64,000 bases of DNA from Thermoproteota archaeon (GTDB taxonomy: Archaea > Korarchaeota > Korarchaeia > Korarchaeales > Korarchaeaceae): assembly GCA_027491785.1 (NCBI GenBank), contig JAOZGJ010000101.1, forward strand, positions 1 to 64,000. The letters run 5' to 3'. Below the pieces are notes generated by a model. That model was given only the letters and a program-made list of their open reading frames with translations, had not been told where the DNA came from and ran no database searches. The translations under genes and the position numbers were made by a program. Shown in pieces: positions 46,504 to 56,861 of the stretch; the first letter of the stretch is position 1; each line of letters opens with the position of its first letter.

Positions 46504-48717
46504 TCAAAACCACTCTTCAAGCCCCCTTGTTGCCTTCTCTGATATCCCTACCTTCTTTAGTGATGATACCGTCCTCTCCATAACTTGATCGAATAATCTA
46601 ACGTAATACCCTATATCTAGGTCAGGCACATCGAAGAAAGCAGCTGGTCTTGCTCTTTCATTGACATTCCCCGGTCCCTTTACTATCAGTATTCTGAGCA
46701 CTTGCCCCCTGTGAACATCTATACCTTTCTTATTCAGGAGCCAAGAGGCTACGTAGAACCCTTTTGTTTTTCTCTCGAACCTCCCGAGCTCCTTCCCCAT
46801 CGTTTCCATTATTATGAGATCTTCCTTTTCCACCTGCCTATTTAATATTTTATTCCTAAAATTATTTATTTCTCTCTTGATTTCCTCTAAATCCTTGCCC
46901 TTAAGGGCCATTTCTACTACTTTCCTCTGAGCTTCCTTAATTATCTTGGGATAATCTCTCCTGACGAATTCGAATCCTTTAGCCACTAATCTTCCGTTAA
47001 CAAGGTGAGCGTACTTTTTCTTTGCAAGGTAGAGCCCTTTTTCTGCAATGTACTCTAATTCAAGCCTTATTGGTAGCTTTTCATTTATCTCGTCAGGGAG
47101 TGATGTATAGATGGTTGAGTTCCCTCCTATCAATTGAATACCATCTGTATCTATGTAAATAGTTGTTAGACCCTTGCTTTCCGCATACTCCTTTACTCTT
47201 TTGATATAATACCTTCCTAGAGCAGAGGTCAGCTTTGCAGCATTTAAATTCATTAGAAGAGCATTTGACCATCCCATATATCCGTACATTGCATTTGTAA
47301 CTACTTTTACAGCCCTCTGAATTGAATCGAGCCTCTTAAATTCTGGACTATCTGCTGGTAGGCTCCTCATTTGAGATTTTATCTTGGATCTCTCCTCCAT
47401 CAGCTCCATGACAAGCGTCGGTATTAATCCTCTAATATCTCGGCACACATTAGCTGAGATCCCCTCCACCTCGATCTTCTCAACTTCATTGCAGAGCCCT
47501 AGAGGGGGATTAACCGTCTCAAAGCTTATATTATGATGAGCCATTATGGAAGGGTACATACTCGCAAAATCCCAATAGCAGATCTCTTCATATAACCCTG
47601 GAGATCTTAACCAGACGTATCCTCCAACATAACCGCTCTCCTTACGTGGTTCCTTAGTAGAGAAGACCCATCCCATTTTCTTAGCTTCCTTAATTATGTA
47701 CGACTCAACTATTTCACCTACTGGTGTTCTTATGAGCTTATGGATGGGTCTCATGGTCAATTTAGATAATTCCACTTGATGATCCATAAGTTTTCCATAT
47801 ATTTCTCTAATAGTGGAAAGCTTATTCTTTAAATAAGATAAAGTATTATTTCTGTCTGATTTCCATGCTTCTGCTATCCTAAATTTCATAAGAACTTTCG
47901 GCCTCGTTACTCCTATTTCATCGGCCAGTTCGTACCAAGTCCTCTCTGGCAATTGGGGGAAATCCCTCCAAGCAATTGGAAATAGATCCAAGTTGGCCCT
48001 TCCTCTTATCCTATTCTCCACTAATATTGTTCCCCTAAAGAATCTCCCAGTTTCTTTAGGCTCCGATCCATCTCTTCCTATAGATAATTTAATTCCATGG
48101 TATTGGGATCTCGCCTTTAGATGTTTAAGTTCATCAGCATCATGACCATAGCCAGCTAAGGCATCAGGATTCTCCTTTTTAATTAATGAGATGAATTCCT
48201 CAATGACCTGTTTATCATCTTCATCGGTAGTAGATATTATCTCTATTGGGCCATCATCTATTGCATAGGCTATAGCTACTATTGGGCTCTTTCCTTCCAA
48301 GGGAAAACCATCCTCGCTATATACAAGTCCCGAGAAGAAGAGTTTCTTTAACTCCTCTTGACCCCTCGGAGACCCTAGTGATGCTAAATCATCATCCAAT
48401 TCGCTGAAGGGTATTAAACCTCTATCTACGCTAAGTTGAAACCAAGGCGGTATTTCCAAATCAAATGGCTTTTCTACTTTCTTAGCTGCTTTCTTCCTAG
48501 ATTTATCGTCCAGAAAACTGAACTTCACTAGCTCTTTATCTATGCCGAGCACCTTTGCCCGAACTTTTTCCTTCTCTATAAATCCAGAGACCTTGTTTTC
48601 CTCTTCAGGTAGTGTATAGAAGTATGGGTTATGTCTTATCTTCTTACTGGATCCACCAGCGAACCATATCTCAATAACCCCATCTAGGTTCTCGAGATGA
48701 AAATATACTCCTGGCAT
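46504..48717 (-). CDS. Family B DNA polymerase paralog with apparently inactivated exonuclease
   Basis: Pol motifs DFASMYPSI, KVVTNAMYGYMG, YIDTDG present; canonical FDIE and Exo III aspartate not found. Confidence 0.9.
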   Translation of the reverse strand: MPGVYFHLENLDGVIEIWFAGGSSKKIRHNPYFYTLPEEENKVSGFIEKEKVRAKVLGIDKELVKFSFLDDKSRKKAAKKVEKPFDLEIPPWFQLSVDRGLIPFSELDDDLASLGSPRGQEELKKLFFSGLVYSEDGFPLEGKSPIVAIAYAIDDGPIEIISTTDEDDKQVIEEFISLIKKENPDALAGYGHDADELKHLKARSQYHGIKLSIGRDGSEPKETGRFFRGTILVENRIRGRANLDLFPIAWRDFPQLPERTWYELADEIGVTRPKVLMKFRIAEAWKSDRNNTLSYLKNKLSTIREIYGKLMDHQVELSKLTMRPIHKLIRTPVGEIVESYIIKEAKKMGWVFSTKEPRKESGYVGGYVWLRSPGLYEEICYWDFASMYPSIMAHHNISFETVNPPLGLCNEVEKIEVEGISANVCRDIRGLIPTLVMELMEERSKIKSQMRSLPADSPEFKRLDSIQRAVKVVTNAMYGYMGWSNALLMNLNAAKLTSALGRYYIKRVKEYAESKGLTTIYIDTDGIQLIGGNSTIYTSLPDEINEKLPIRLELEYIAEKGLYLAKKKYAHLVNGRLVAKGFEFVRRDYPKIIKEAQRKVVEMALKGKDLEEIKREINNFRNKILNRQVEKEDLIIMETMGKELGRFERKTKGFYVASWLLNKKGIDVHRGQVLRILIVKGPGNVNERARPAAFFDVPDLDIGYYVRLFDQVMERTVSSLKKVGISEKATRGLEEWF

Positions 48718-48763
48718 TCCGCTCCAACGATATTGTTTTTGGCGAGAGCTATAAGGTTACCCG

Positions 48764-49897
48764 GTGGGCCTTGTGGAAAATTTTAATTCAGTGATAGTCA
48801 GATACTCTGAAATAGGGCTTAAAAGTTCTCATGTTAGAAGAGAAATGGAGAGAAGGCTCATTAAGAACCTGGAGGAGGCTTATAGGAATGAAGGAGTTTA
48901 TTTCCTGAGAATCGTGAAGAGGGCCAGTAGGATTATCGTCTATACATCGGATCCCAAAGTGAGAGAGGTGACCAAGTTAGTTTTCGGTATAAAATCTTAT
49001 AGCCCTGCTCTAGAAATTGAAACAGATATTGAAGAGTTGAAAGCTGTTGCTTTATCAATAGCAGAAGGAAAGCAGGGGAGCTTTGCTGTTAGAGTGCGTA
49101 GAATTACTAAGGAATTTCCTTTAACATCGATAGAGGTTGCTAAGCTTATCGGATTCGTTATAAAGGAACAAACGGGCAGATCTGTTAACCTGAACGATCC
49201 TGATCAGGAGATTCTCATCGAGATAATTGGAAGAAAGACTTACGTGACTGATGAGAGGATAGAGGGATATGGTGGCCTTCCAGTTGGTACACAAGGTAAG
49301 GTCTTAGCACTCATATCAAGTGGAATAGATAGTCCTGTGGCGGCATGGCTGCTTATGAAGCGTGGAGCCCATGTTATTCCGGTCCACTTTAAGAAGACCG
49401 ATGAGGAAGAAGGCGGCTTTATGAGACTCGTATCCGTATTGAAGAGATTTTCCTATGGAACGGAATTCAAACCTATTGTAATAGAACATGCTTCTACTTT
49501 GAGAAATTACCTACAGAAGGGTGCTAGAGAATGGATTTGCCTCCTATGTAAGAGAAGGATGCTTATCTTAGCTAATAAAGTTGCTAATGAACTTGGAGCG
49601 AGTGCTATAGTTACAGGAGATTCTTTAGGTCAGGTGGCATCACAAACCTTAGAGAACTTAGAAGTCGAGAGCCGCTGTCTAGAGAAGCCTGTACTTAGAC
49701 CTTTGATAGGTATGGATAAGGAAGAAATTGTGAGAATAGCTAAGGAGATAGGTACATATGACATTTCCATAACCTATGATGTAGCATGTCCTTTTGTCCC
49801 AAAGAAGCCCAAGACTAAAGGTAAATGGAACCAATTCTTGAAAATCGTAAGGAAGGTTGGTGCAAATGATCTCATCGATGTTTGTAAAGGGGCTTAG
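48764..49897 (+). CDS. thiI: tRNA 4-thiouridine synthetase-like ThiI
   Basis: THUMP region plus PP-loop ALISSGIDSPVAAWLLMKRG. Confidence 0.93.
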   Translation: MGLVENFNSVIVRYSEIGLKSSHVRREMERRLIKNLEEAYRNEGVYFLRIVKRASRIIVYTSDPKVREVTKLVFGIKSYSPALEIETDIEELKAVALSIAEGKQGSFAVRVRRITKEFPLTSIEVAKLIGFVIKEQTGRSVNLNDPDQEILIEIIGRKTYVTDERIEGYGGLPVGTQGKVLALISSGIDSPVAAWLLMKRGAHVIPVHFKKTDEEEGGFMRLVSVLKRFSYGTEFKPIVIEHASTLRNYLQKGAREWICLLCKRRMLILANKVANELGASAIVTGDSLGQVASQTLENLEVESRCLEKPVLRPLIGMDKEEIVRIAKEIGTYDISITYDVACPFVPKKPKTKGKWNQFLKIVRKVGANDLIDVCKGA

Positions 49898-50013
49898 CAG
49901 CTTCCGTGTTTCCCGAGCCCTTACGGAGCTCAGTACTCCACAGAACGCGGCCAGGCTTAACTTCCGGGTTCGGAATGGGTCCGGGTGTGTCCCTGGCCGC
50001 TATGGCCGCTCGC
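49893..50013 (-). rRNA. rrf: 5S ribosomal RNA
   Basis: Reverse complement AGCGGCCATAGCGGCCAGGGACACACCCGGACCCATTCCGAACCCGGAAGTTAAGCCTGGCC...; helix I AGCGGC/GCTGCT; ends approximate. Confidence 0.95.
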
Positions 50014-50085
50014 CCCTCATCAGCGAATATCTAATTTCATTTATAAACTTGAAGGTACTCGTAGGTGTGAACGCGCGGTCATGAG

Positions 50086-53055
50086 GTGGCCCCCAGAATG
50101 AGTAGAGTTAGACAGCTGACTAGAAATTTCAACCCTAAGAAGTATGAGCCTGAGATCTTAAACTTCTGGGAGGAGAATAAGATCTATGAGAAGTTGAGGG
50201 AACTTAAAAAAGGTAAAAAACAATTCCATTTCCTAGATGGACCACCATATCCATCTTCGGATATGCCTCATCCAGGAACTGTTTGGAATAAAATACTAAA
50301 GGATACAGTTATCCGATTTAAGAGAGGAGAGGGATTTAATGTACTCGACAAGCCCGGGTGGGATACTCATGGGCTTCCCATAGAGGTTATGACAGAGAAA
50401 TCCCTAGGATTCTCGTCTAAGAAAGATATAGAGGAATATGGCATAGATAAGTTTGTTAAAAAATGTAAGGAGCTTGCCACTAAGAATCTTAAATCTATGG
50501 CTAATCATTTCAAGGAATTCGCGGTATCAATGGATTGGGACAACCCTTACAGAACTTATGAGAGGGATTACATAGAAAGCGCATGGTGGGGCGTGAAGAA
50601 GATTTGGGAGAATAATAGGCTATACCAGGGAAAGAGACCTGTCCATTGGTGTCCTAGATGTGAAACCGTTCTCTCTGATTACGAAGTCAGTGAAAACTAC
50701 AAAGATATAATGGATCCCTCTATCTATGTCAAATTTAAGGTCTTAGGAAAGGAAAGAGAATATCTCCTCATATGGACAACAACTCCGTGGACCTTGCCAG
50801 GAAATGTAGCCGTCATGGTTCATCCTGAAGAAACGTACGTCAGGGTAAGAGTAGGTGAGGATATACTAATACTTGCGAGAGCTAGGCTAGAGAAAGTTAT
50901 GAAAGAGGCTGGTATAGAAGATTACAGCATACTGGAAGAGTTTAAGGGAAGAGATCTTGATGGAATGAGATATGAACATCCACTAGAAGATATTATAGAA
51001 GTCCAGAGAGAACTAAGGGATGTTCATAGGGTTGTGCTCAGTGAAGAGTTCGTTACCATGGAAGAGGGAAGTGGATGCGTGCATAGTGCTCCGGGCCATG
51101 GAAAGGAAGACTTTGAGGTTGGAAGAAAATACAATCTCCCAGTAGTTAGTCCAGTTGATGAGAGAGGTAGATTCACTAAGGAAGCTGGAAAATATGAAGG
51201 TCTTCGAGTAAGGGAAGCTAATTCAGTGATAATAGAAGACCTAAGGGAGAGAGGCGCTCTCTTTCATCAAGGAACAATCATACATAAATATCCTGTCTGC
51301 TGGAGATGCGATACCCCCCTAATAATAAGAACAACAGCCCAGTGGTTCGTTAGATTAACCGATTTGAGAGAGAAACTACTAAAAGAGAGTGGCAAAGCTA
51401 AGTGGATCCCTAGATGGGGAGGGGAAAGACGGTTTAGAGACTGGCTACTTGGTCTAGAGGATTGGATAATCTCTAGGCAGAGATATTGGGGTATTCCGCT
51501 GCCCATTTGGAAATGCGATAGATGTGGAAATATAGAGGTAATAGGCTCAGCTAAGGAATTGGAGGAAAAATCGGGCACTCATTTAGAGGACCTCCACAGA
51601 CCTTGGGTAGATAAAGTAACTTGGAAATGTCCTAAGTGTGGGGGAACCATGAGAAGGATACCGGATATAATGGATGTTTGGTACGATTCGGGTATATCGT
51701 TCTTCGCTAGCTTAGGTTATCCATACAAGAATGAAGGGATGTTCAGCGAGATATTTCCCGTAGACTTCATAACGGAAGGGCATGATCAGGTAAGAGGATG
51801 GTTCTTTTCTCTTCTTAGGATGGGAACTCTTCTCTTTGATAGCGTGCCCTATAAATCGGTCTTAATGCATGGTTTCATGCTAGATGAAAAAGGGAGGGAA
51901 ATGCACAAGAGATTAGGAAACTATGTGCCACCTCCTGATATAATTAAAAAGGCATCAAGGGATTCATTCAGGTTCTTCGTACTTACTAAGGTCCCATGGC
52001 AGGATTTGAGGTTCTCATGGAGAGGATTAGAGGAAATTCAAAGGAAGCTGTCGGTAATATGGAATATCTACGTATTTGCGACTACGTACCTCAGAGATAG
52101 AGAAATTGGGGCGCTTCCCCCTATGAGCGATCTAGATCCAGTTAATAGATGGGTGCTTTCCAGACTTAACTCCATGAAAAAGGCAGTCAGGGAATACATG
52201 AACGAGTATCATATACATATGGCGAGTAATGAAGTCTTAAGCTTCCTGCTAGATGATATAAGTCATTTATACCTCAGGGTAGCTCGAAGGAAATTGAGAT
52301 CTAAGGATAAAGCGATCTCTGATCTGTGGTCCAGAGTACTTTATCATGTTTTGAAGGAATCGCTGCCTTATTTATCTCTATTCGCCCCATTGATGGCAGA
52401 GAAGATATATCAGGAATCTTTCAGGCAAGATAATGATCCTGAGAGTATAAATTTCGTTTTGCTCGGCCCTCATAGATCCGAATTTATAGATGAAGAGTTA
52501 GAGAATATGATGAATTATGTAAGAGAAATTGTGAGCTCTTCTGGGTTCGCTAGGTCTAATGCAGGGATCAAGAAGAGACAGCCTCTGAAAGAGATGATTA
52601 TAGTATCTAGCGATCCTATGACCATGAAAGCTGTTAACTCCCTGAAGGATGTGCTATTAATTGAAGCCAACGTCAGAGAAGTAAGGGTTGGAGAACAGCC
52701 AGTTGATGGAAACTGGTCAGAAGCCAGCTTTAGTACAGGTAAGGTATTCTTGAATCTAGAAATGGGCGAGGAAGAAATTTTAGCGGGTTTAGCTAGAGAA
52801 GTTATTAGGAGAATACAGTCGATGAGAAAGGAGTTAGGCCTAACTATAGGAGTAGAGAGAATAGAGATCTACATAAGGGGAAGCGATGCTATACACAAGG
52901 CTGTTAAGACGTTTTACGATGATATACTATGGGACTCAGATGCCAATTCCATAAAAGTTGTGAAGAGCGATGAAGAGGTGCCTAGCAGCTCCTTTGGAAA
53001 GGAATGGAAGATAAATAATGAGAAGGTGTTCATATGGATAAAGAAAGTGAAGTAA
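50086..53055 (+). CDS. ileS: Isoleucyl-tRNA synthetase
   Basis: DGPPYPSSDMPHPGTVWNKILKD, GWDTHGLPIE, KRLGNYV (KMSKS-equivalent). Confidence 0.96.
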   Translation: MAPRMSRVRQLTRNFNPKKYEPEILNFWEENKIYEKLRELKKGKKQFHFLDGPPYPSSDMPHPGTVWNKILKDTVIRFKRGEGFNVLDKPGWDTHGLPIEVMTEKSLGFSSKKDIEEYGIDKFVKKCKELATKNLKSMANHFKEFAVSMDWDNPYRTYERDYIESAWWGVKKIWENNRLYQGKRPVHWCPRCETVLSDYEVSENYKDIMDPSIYVKFKVLGKEREYLLIWTTTPWTLPGNVAVMVHPEETYVRVRVGEDILILARARLEKVMKEAGIEDYSILEEFKGRDLDGMRYEHPLEDIIEVQRELRDVHRVVLSEEFVTMEEGSGCVHSAPGHGKEDFEVGRKYNLPVVSPVDERGRFTKEAGKYEGLRVREANSVIIEDLRERGALFHQGTIIHKYPVCWRCDTPLIIRTTAQWFVRLTDLREKLLKESGKAKWIPRWGGERRFRDWLLGLEDWIISRQRYWGIPLPIWKCDRCGNIEVIGSAKELEEKSGTHLEDLHRPWVDKVTWKCPKCGGTMRRIPDIMDVWYDSGISFFASLGYPYKNEGMFSEIFPVDFITEGHDQVRGWFFSLLRMGTLLFDSVPYKSVLMHGFMLDEKGREMHKRLGNYVPPPDIIKKASRDSFRFFVLTKVPWQDLRFSWRGLEEIQRKLSVIWNIYVFATTYLRDREIGALPPMSDLDPVNRWVLSRLNSMKKAVREYMNEYHIHMASNEVLSFLLDDISHLYLRVARRKLRSKDKAISDLWSRVLYHVLKESLPYLSLFAPLMAEKIYQESFRQDNDPESINFVLLGPHRSEFIDEELENMMNYVREIVSSSGFARSNAGIKKRQPLKEMIIVSSDPMTMKAVNSLKDVLLIEANVREVRVGEQPVDGNWSEASFSTGKVFLNLEMGEEEILAGLAREVIRRIQSMRKELGLTIGVERIEIYIRGSDAIHKAVKTFYDDILWDSDANSIKVVKSDEEVPSSSFGKEWKINNEKVFIWIKKVK

Positions 53056-54311
53056 GAGTCCATGGATGGGTCAGCGAAGTTAGAGATTTAGGGAGAGTCA
53101 GGTTTATAGTCTTAAGAAACTGGAATGAGAAAATACAGTTAACACTGAAGAAAGGCGTTACACCGGACGATCTATTCGATATAGCTGGGAGTCTAACTCA
53201 AGAATCCGTTATAGAAGCTGTTGGTAAGGAGGTGAAGGAAAAGAGAGCTAGGTCTGTTGATAGAGAGATATTACCTAGAACAATCAGAGTCCATTCCATA
53301 TCTCAACCTAAACTCCCTTTAGATCCAAATTGGAAAGTCCCCGCTTTACTATCCACTAGGTTGGACAATAGGCCCTTGGATCTTAGAAGGCCAAAAATAC
53401 AGGCTATATTTAAGATAGAATCTTCTCTTGTTGCTGGAATGGAAGAATGGTTGAGAGATAATGGCTTTCTAAGGGTATTTACCCCCGCTATAATAGGAGC
53501 TGCTAGTGAAAGCGGAGCAGAAGTGTTCAAGGTTCAATACTTTAACAGAGATGCTTATTTAAGGCAGGATCCACAGCTTCATAGACAGCTAACTATATTA
53601 GGAGGCTTTGAGAGGATATATGATTTAGGAGTTAATTGGAGAGCGGAGCTCAGCCATACTCCAAGGCATTTGAGCGAATTCAGATCGATGGCTGTGGAGT
53701 TGGCTTTTATAGAGAATGAGCAAGATACTATGAGGATAGAAGAAGAGCTCATCAAGGCTGGGATAAGGAAGATCATTGAGGAGAGGGAGAAAGAATTAGA
53801 GCTCCTTGGTATAGAGTTAAGCTTACCTAGGACGCCTTTTCCCGAGCTGAGATTCCCTCAAATATATGAAATATTGGAGGAGATGGGAAAGGAGATAGAG
53901 TATGGAGAAGATTATGATACAGAATCAGAAAAGCTTCTCTGGGAATATGTTAAGCAGGAATACAATACAGATTTCTTTTTCGTGAATAGATTTCCCTTTA
54001 AAGCGAAACCTTTCTATGTAATGAGAGAGGACGATCTATGGGCTAGAAGTGTAGATTTGTTATATAAAGGTTTAGAACTTAGCTCTGGCGGCCAAAGGGA
54101 GCATAGATATGATGTATTAATCTCCCAAATTATGGAAAAGGGCCTGAATCCAAAGAACCTAGAATGGTTCACTAGATTTTTCTCTTATGGAGCGCCTCCC
54201 CATGGAGGATTTGCTATAGGAATAGAGAGATTGATCATGAAACTGCTCGACCTAGATAATATAAAAGAGGCAGCCCTCTTCCCCAGAGACCCTGAAAGGG
54301 TACTGCCTTAA
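53034..54311 (+). CDS. aspS: Aspartyl-tRNA synthetase (archaeal type)
   Basis: RVHGWVSEVRDLGRVRFIVLRN, LRQDPQLHRQ, FAIGIERLIMKLL. Confidence 0.95.
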   Translation: MDKESEVRVHGWVSEVRDLGRVRFIVLRNWNEKIQLTLKKGVTPDDLFDIAGSLTQESVIEAVGKEVKEKRARSVDREILPRTIRVHSISQPKLPLDPNWKVPALLSTRLDNRPLDLRRPKIQAIFKIESSLVAGMEEWLRDNGFLRVFTPAIIGAASESGAEVFKVQYFNRDAYLRQDPQLHRQLTILGGFERIYDLGVNWRAELSHTPRHLSEFRSMAVELAFIENEQDTMRIEEELIKAGIRKIIEEREKELELLGIELSLPRTPFPELRFPQIYEILEEMGKEIEYGEDYDTESEKLLWEYVKQEYNTDFFFVNRFPFKAKPFYVMREDDLWARSVDLLYKGLELSSGGQREHRYDVLISQIMEKGLNPKNLEWFTRFFSYGAPPHGGFAIGIERLIMKLLDLDNIKEAALFPRDPERVLP

Positions 54312-54380
54312 ATTCAGGAATAAAAATTCGGCGATAGCCGTCCAAACATAAAAATAGGTTCTCGATATGAGAAGTTTGAC

Positions 54381-56861
54381 ATGTGGAAAAGAAGAGTTCT
54401 TGCAATAGTAGCAGCATTACTAGTGCTGTTTATGGGATTTCCGAGGACCCTAGCGCAGCCTACAGGTTATATTAAGTATTATGGTGATGTACTCATCCCT
54501 AATACAAATAGTTCCTCTCAACTAGAGGTCTTGGAGGCTGAAATATATAGGGTTTACATATTAGCTAAGGTAGGTGAAAACGGCCTATTTGATTTAATAG
54601 AACATAATTCTACGTTTAATACAGTACTAATTAATGGAACTAACGTAACATTTGTCCTCAGGAAATCTTCTTCCATATATCAGCCAGTCAGGCATGGGAA
54701 TATTTCTAGGACCTCTAATCTGACGAAATATGGGTTAGTAGGTCCTTTCTTAGTTAGAATTTCCCAAGGGAAGATATTAGAAGTCTCTAAGATATCTAAT
54801 TTTGCCCCTCAAATAGAACTCCTAGAAGCGAAAGTCGGCGAAGAAGCTCGAGCTTTAATAGAAGGGAGGAATTTATCCGGCTTCTGGTATGAAGGTCTTA
54901 ATGGATGGGTTTTTCACCTGAACTGGACGCAGCCTGGAAATTTATCGGCCATTATAATACATAGAAATGGTACGATAATACCCTTCCGTGCAATTTTACA
55001 TGCTCTAAGTAGAGACATATCATTTAACATGAGCGGCAGCCCGTATGAGTGGGTACATATATCTATATCGAATGATTCGATATATCTTGATGCCAGAAGC
55101 ATCACTCTATCAGCCGTCAAACAGGTTAATGAGCTACCAATAGGGGAATTCTTTGGTTTCTATAAGTACAATTCTAGTGTCTTTCTTGTACATGAGACCA
55201 AGCTAAGGCATCTTTTATATAATGTAGTTACACCTGAAAAATGCAAAACTTGCATCATTGGAGGAGTAACTTACGTAGTAGATACTAATTTCAAATTGAA
55301 TATCAAGTTAGATATGCCGAGCGAAGGTATTGGTGGCTCTTTCATCCCTCTGACAGTATACCTGCCTGAAAATGTAACAAACGCAACTCTCTATGTTCCT
55401 GGGAAGAGAGCTATAATGCTAAATAGACTGGAAGTACCCTATCGTCTAATGCTATCCCTACCTCCTGTTAATGCCGATATTAAGGATTATGTCTATCTCA
55501 CCGCATACTCCAGTAATGGAGTATATGGCTTAAGAGAAAGTTTGAATATTCTTAAGGCATATGAAGCTAAATTGCTTAACGAAACTAGCATTTTCTTAGT
55601 TGGAGGTAGGGGTAACTTATACGTGTCAGTTGCAAACTTTGCGGCAGAGCCAATATCCCTAACTGATGCCCAAATAAACCTTACAACAAAGAAAGGAGAA
55701 GTATTATCTCTCAGATTTCCTCTCTCTATAAATTTACGAGGCAATAGCTCCCAAAGGATAATTCTGCCCTTAAATCTTCCTACAGGAGATTACGAAGCTG
55801 CAATTTCATTGGATATAAGGGACCATCTTGGGCATACGACTACAATATATGTGGGAGAGATATCTATCGTATCAACGGGGAGAGATCCCCTCAATACAGT
55901 AGTAACTTTGTCTCCCGCCACTCCTAACGTAGGAGACAAAGTTAAGCTCGGGATCACAATAACAAGTATGATCCCCCTAAGCGAGATCTTGGTAAGCACA
56001 AATGCCAGTAGTAACTTAGAACCAGTTTCAGAGACATCTAAGATACTTAAGGAAGTACCCGAGGGAAGCACTAAAAAGCTGAGCTTCCTGTTTAAGGCAA
56101 AGAACATCGGTCCTGCTAAGATATCCGTCCTGTTTTACTATAGAATAAAGGGCGAGAACTTCCAGAGATTTTATACCAAGGAAATTAAAGTACCCATAGG
56201 GGGCGTGCCGGGAAAAGCTTCTGTCGAGGTATCGGAGTCTAAAGTAAAAGTTGGTGAGAAGATTACTATTGATGTGAGAGTTGAGGATGTATCAGGAAAT
56301 CTGACAGTAGAACTCCCAAGAGAACTAGCTATAATAGAAGCTAATGGTAGGATTAAGGGGAACAGCATCGAGAGTACTGCCCCAGGAGAGATAAGAATAG
56401 TTGGGGCATTTAGAGAAAGTGGCGAATACACATTACCTACTTATGTATTGATTAATGGAAGTCTGTTAGTACCTTCTAATACCATTACCGTAAAGGTCAT
56501 CAGTAAGAGCAACGTAGGATACTTGGAAAAGGCTCTTAGATCTAAATTAGCCGACTTAATGAGAAGGTATAAGACATTAAAGGAAACTTCCGGTGGTTTG
56601 AGTCCTGATGAGAGGAGGAAGCTTGATCTAATAGAAAAGTCATTAGAGGAAATTGAGAGCTCGATAAATAGGGGAGAATTTGATAAGGCCAGTAAAATGC
56701 TGTCAAGTGTGGAGAATGAGATATCGTCCATGGAGGAGCATGCATTTTCCTCATTAGACCAAATTATGAGCGGCTTTATATATTTCCTCATTGGAGCCGG
56801 AATAGCTTCTGCTTTCCTCCTTGCTATTAGATTAAGAAAGGGAGAAAAGCATGGATCTTGA
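54381..56861 (+). CDS. Large secreted/surface protein with C-terminal coiled coil and TM
   Basis: Signal peptide, many N-x-S/T sequons, Ig-like segments, C-terminal coiled coil then TM. Confidence 0.6.
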   Translation: MWKRRVLAIVAALLVLFMGFPRTLAQPTGYIKYYGDVLIPNTNSSSQLEVLEAEIYRVYILAKVGENGLFDLIEHNSTFNTVLINGTNVTFVLRKSSSIYQPVRHGNISRTSNLTKYGLVGPFLVRISQGKILEVSKISNFAPQIELLEAKVGEEARALIEGRNLSGFWYEGLNGWVFHLNWTQPGNLSAIIIHRNGTIIPFRAILHALSRDISFNMSGSPYEWVHISISNDSIYLDARSITLSAVKQVNELPIGEFFGFYKYNSSVFLVHETKLRHLLYNVVTPEKCKTCIIGGVTYVVDTNFKLNIKLDMPSEGIGGSFIPLTVYLPENVTNATLYVPGKRAIMLNRLEVPYRLMLSLPPVNADIKDYVYLTAYSSNGVYGLRESLNILKAYEAKLLNETSIFLVGGRGNLYVSVANFAAEPISLTDAQINLTTKKGEVLSLRFPLSINLRGNSSQRIILPLNLPTGDYEAAISLDIRDHLGHTTTIYVGEISIVSTGRDPLNTVVTLSPATPNVGDKVKLGITITSMIPLSEILVSTNASSNLEPVSETSKILKEVPEGSTKKLSFLFKAKNIGPAKISVLFYYRIKGENFQRFYTKEIKVPIGGVPGKASVEVSESKVKVGEKITIDVRVEDVSGNLTVELPRELAIIEANGRIKGNSIESTAPGEIRIVGAFRESGEYTLPTYVLINGSLLVPSNTITVKVISKSNVGYLEKALRSKLADLMRRYKTLKETSGGLSPDERRKLDLIEKSLEEIESSINRGEFDKASKMLSSVENEISSMEEHAFSSLDQIMSGFIYFLIGAGIASAFLLAIRLRKGEKHGS

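Noticed and set aside
49857-50084. 75-aa plus-strand ORF
   Set aside because: Mostly antisense of the 5S rRNA gene; structure and conserved 5S motifs explain it.
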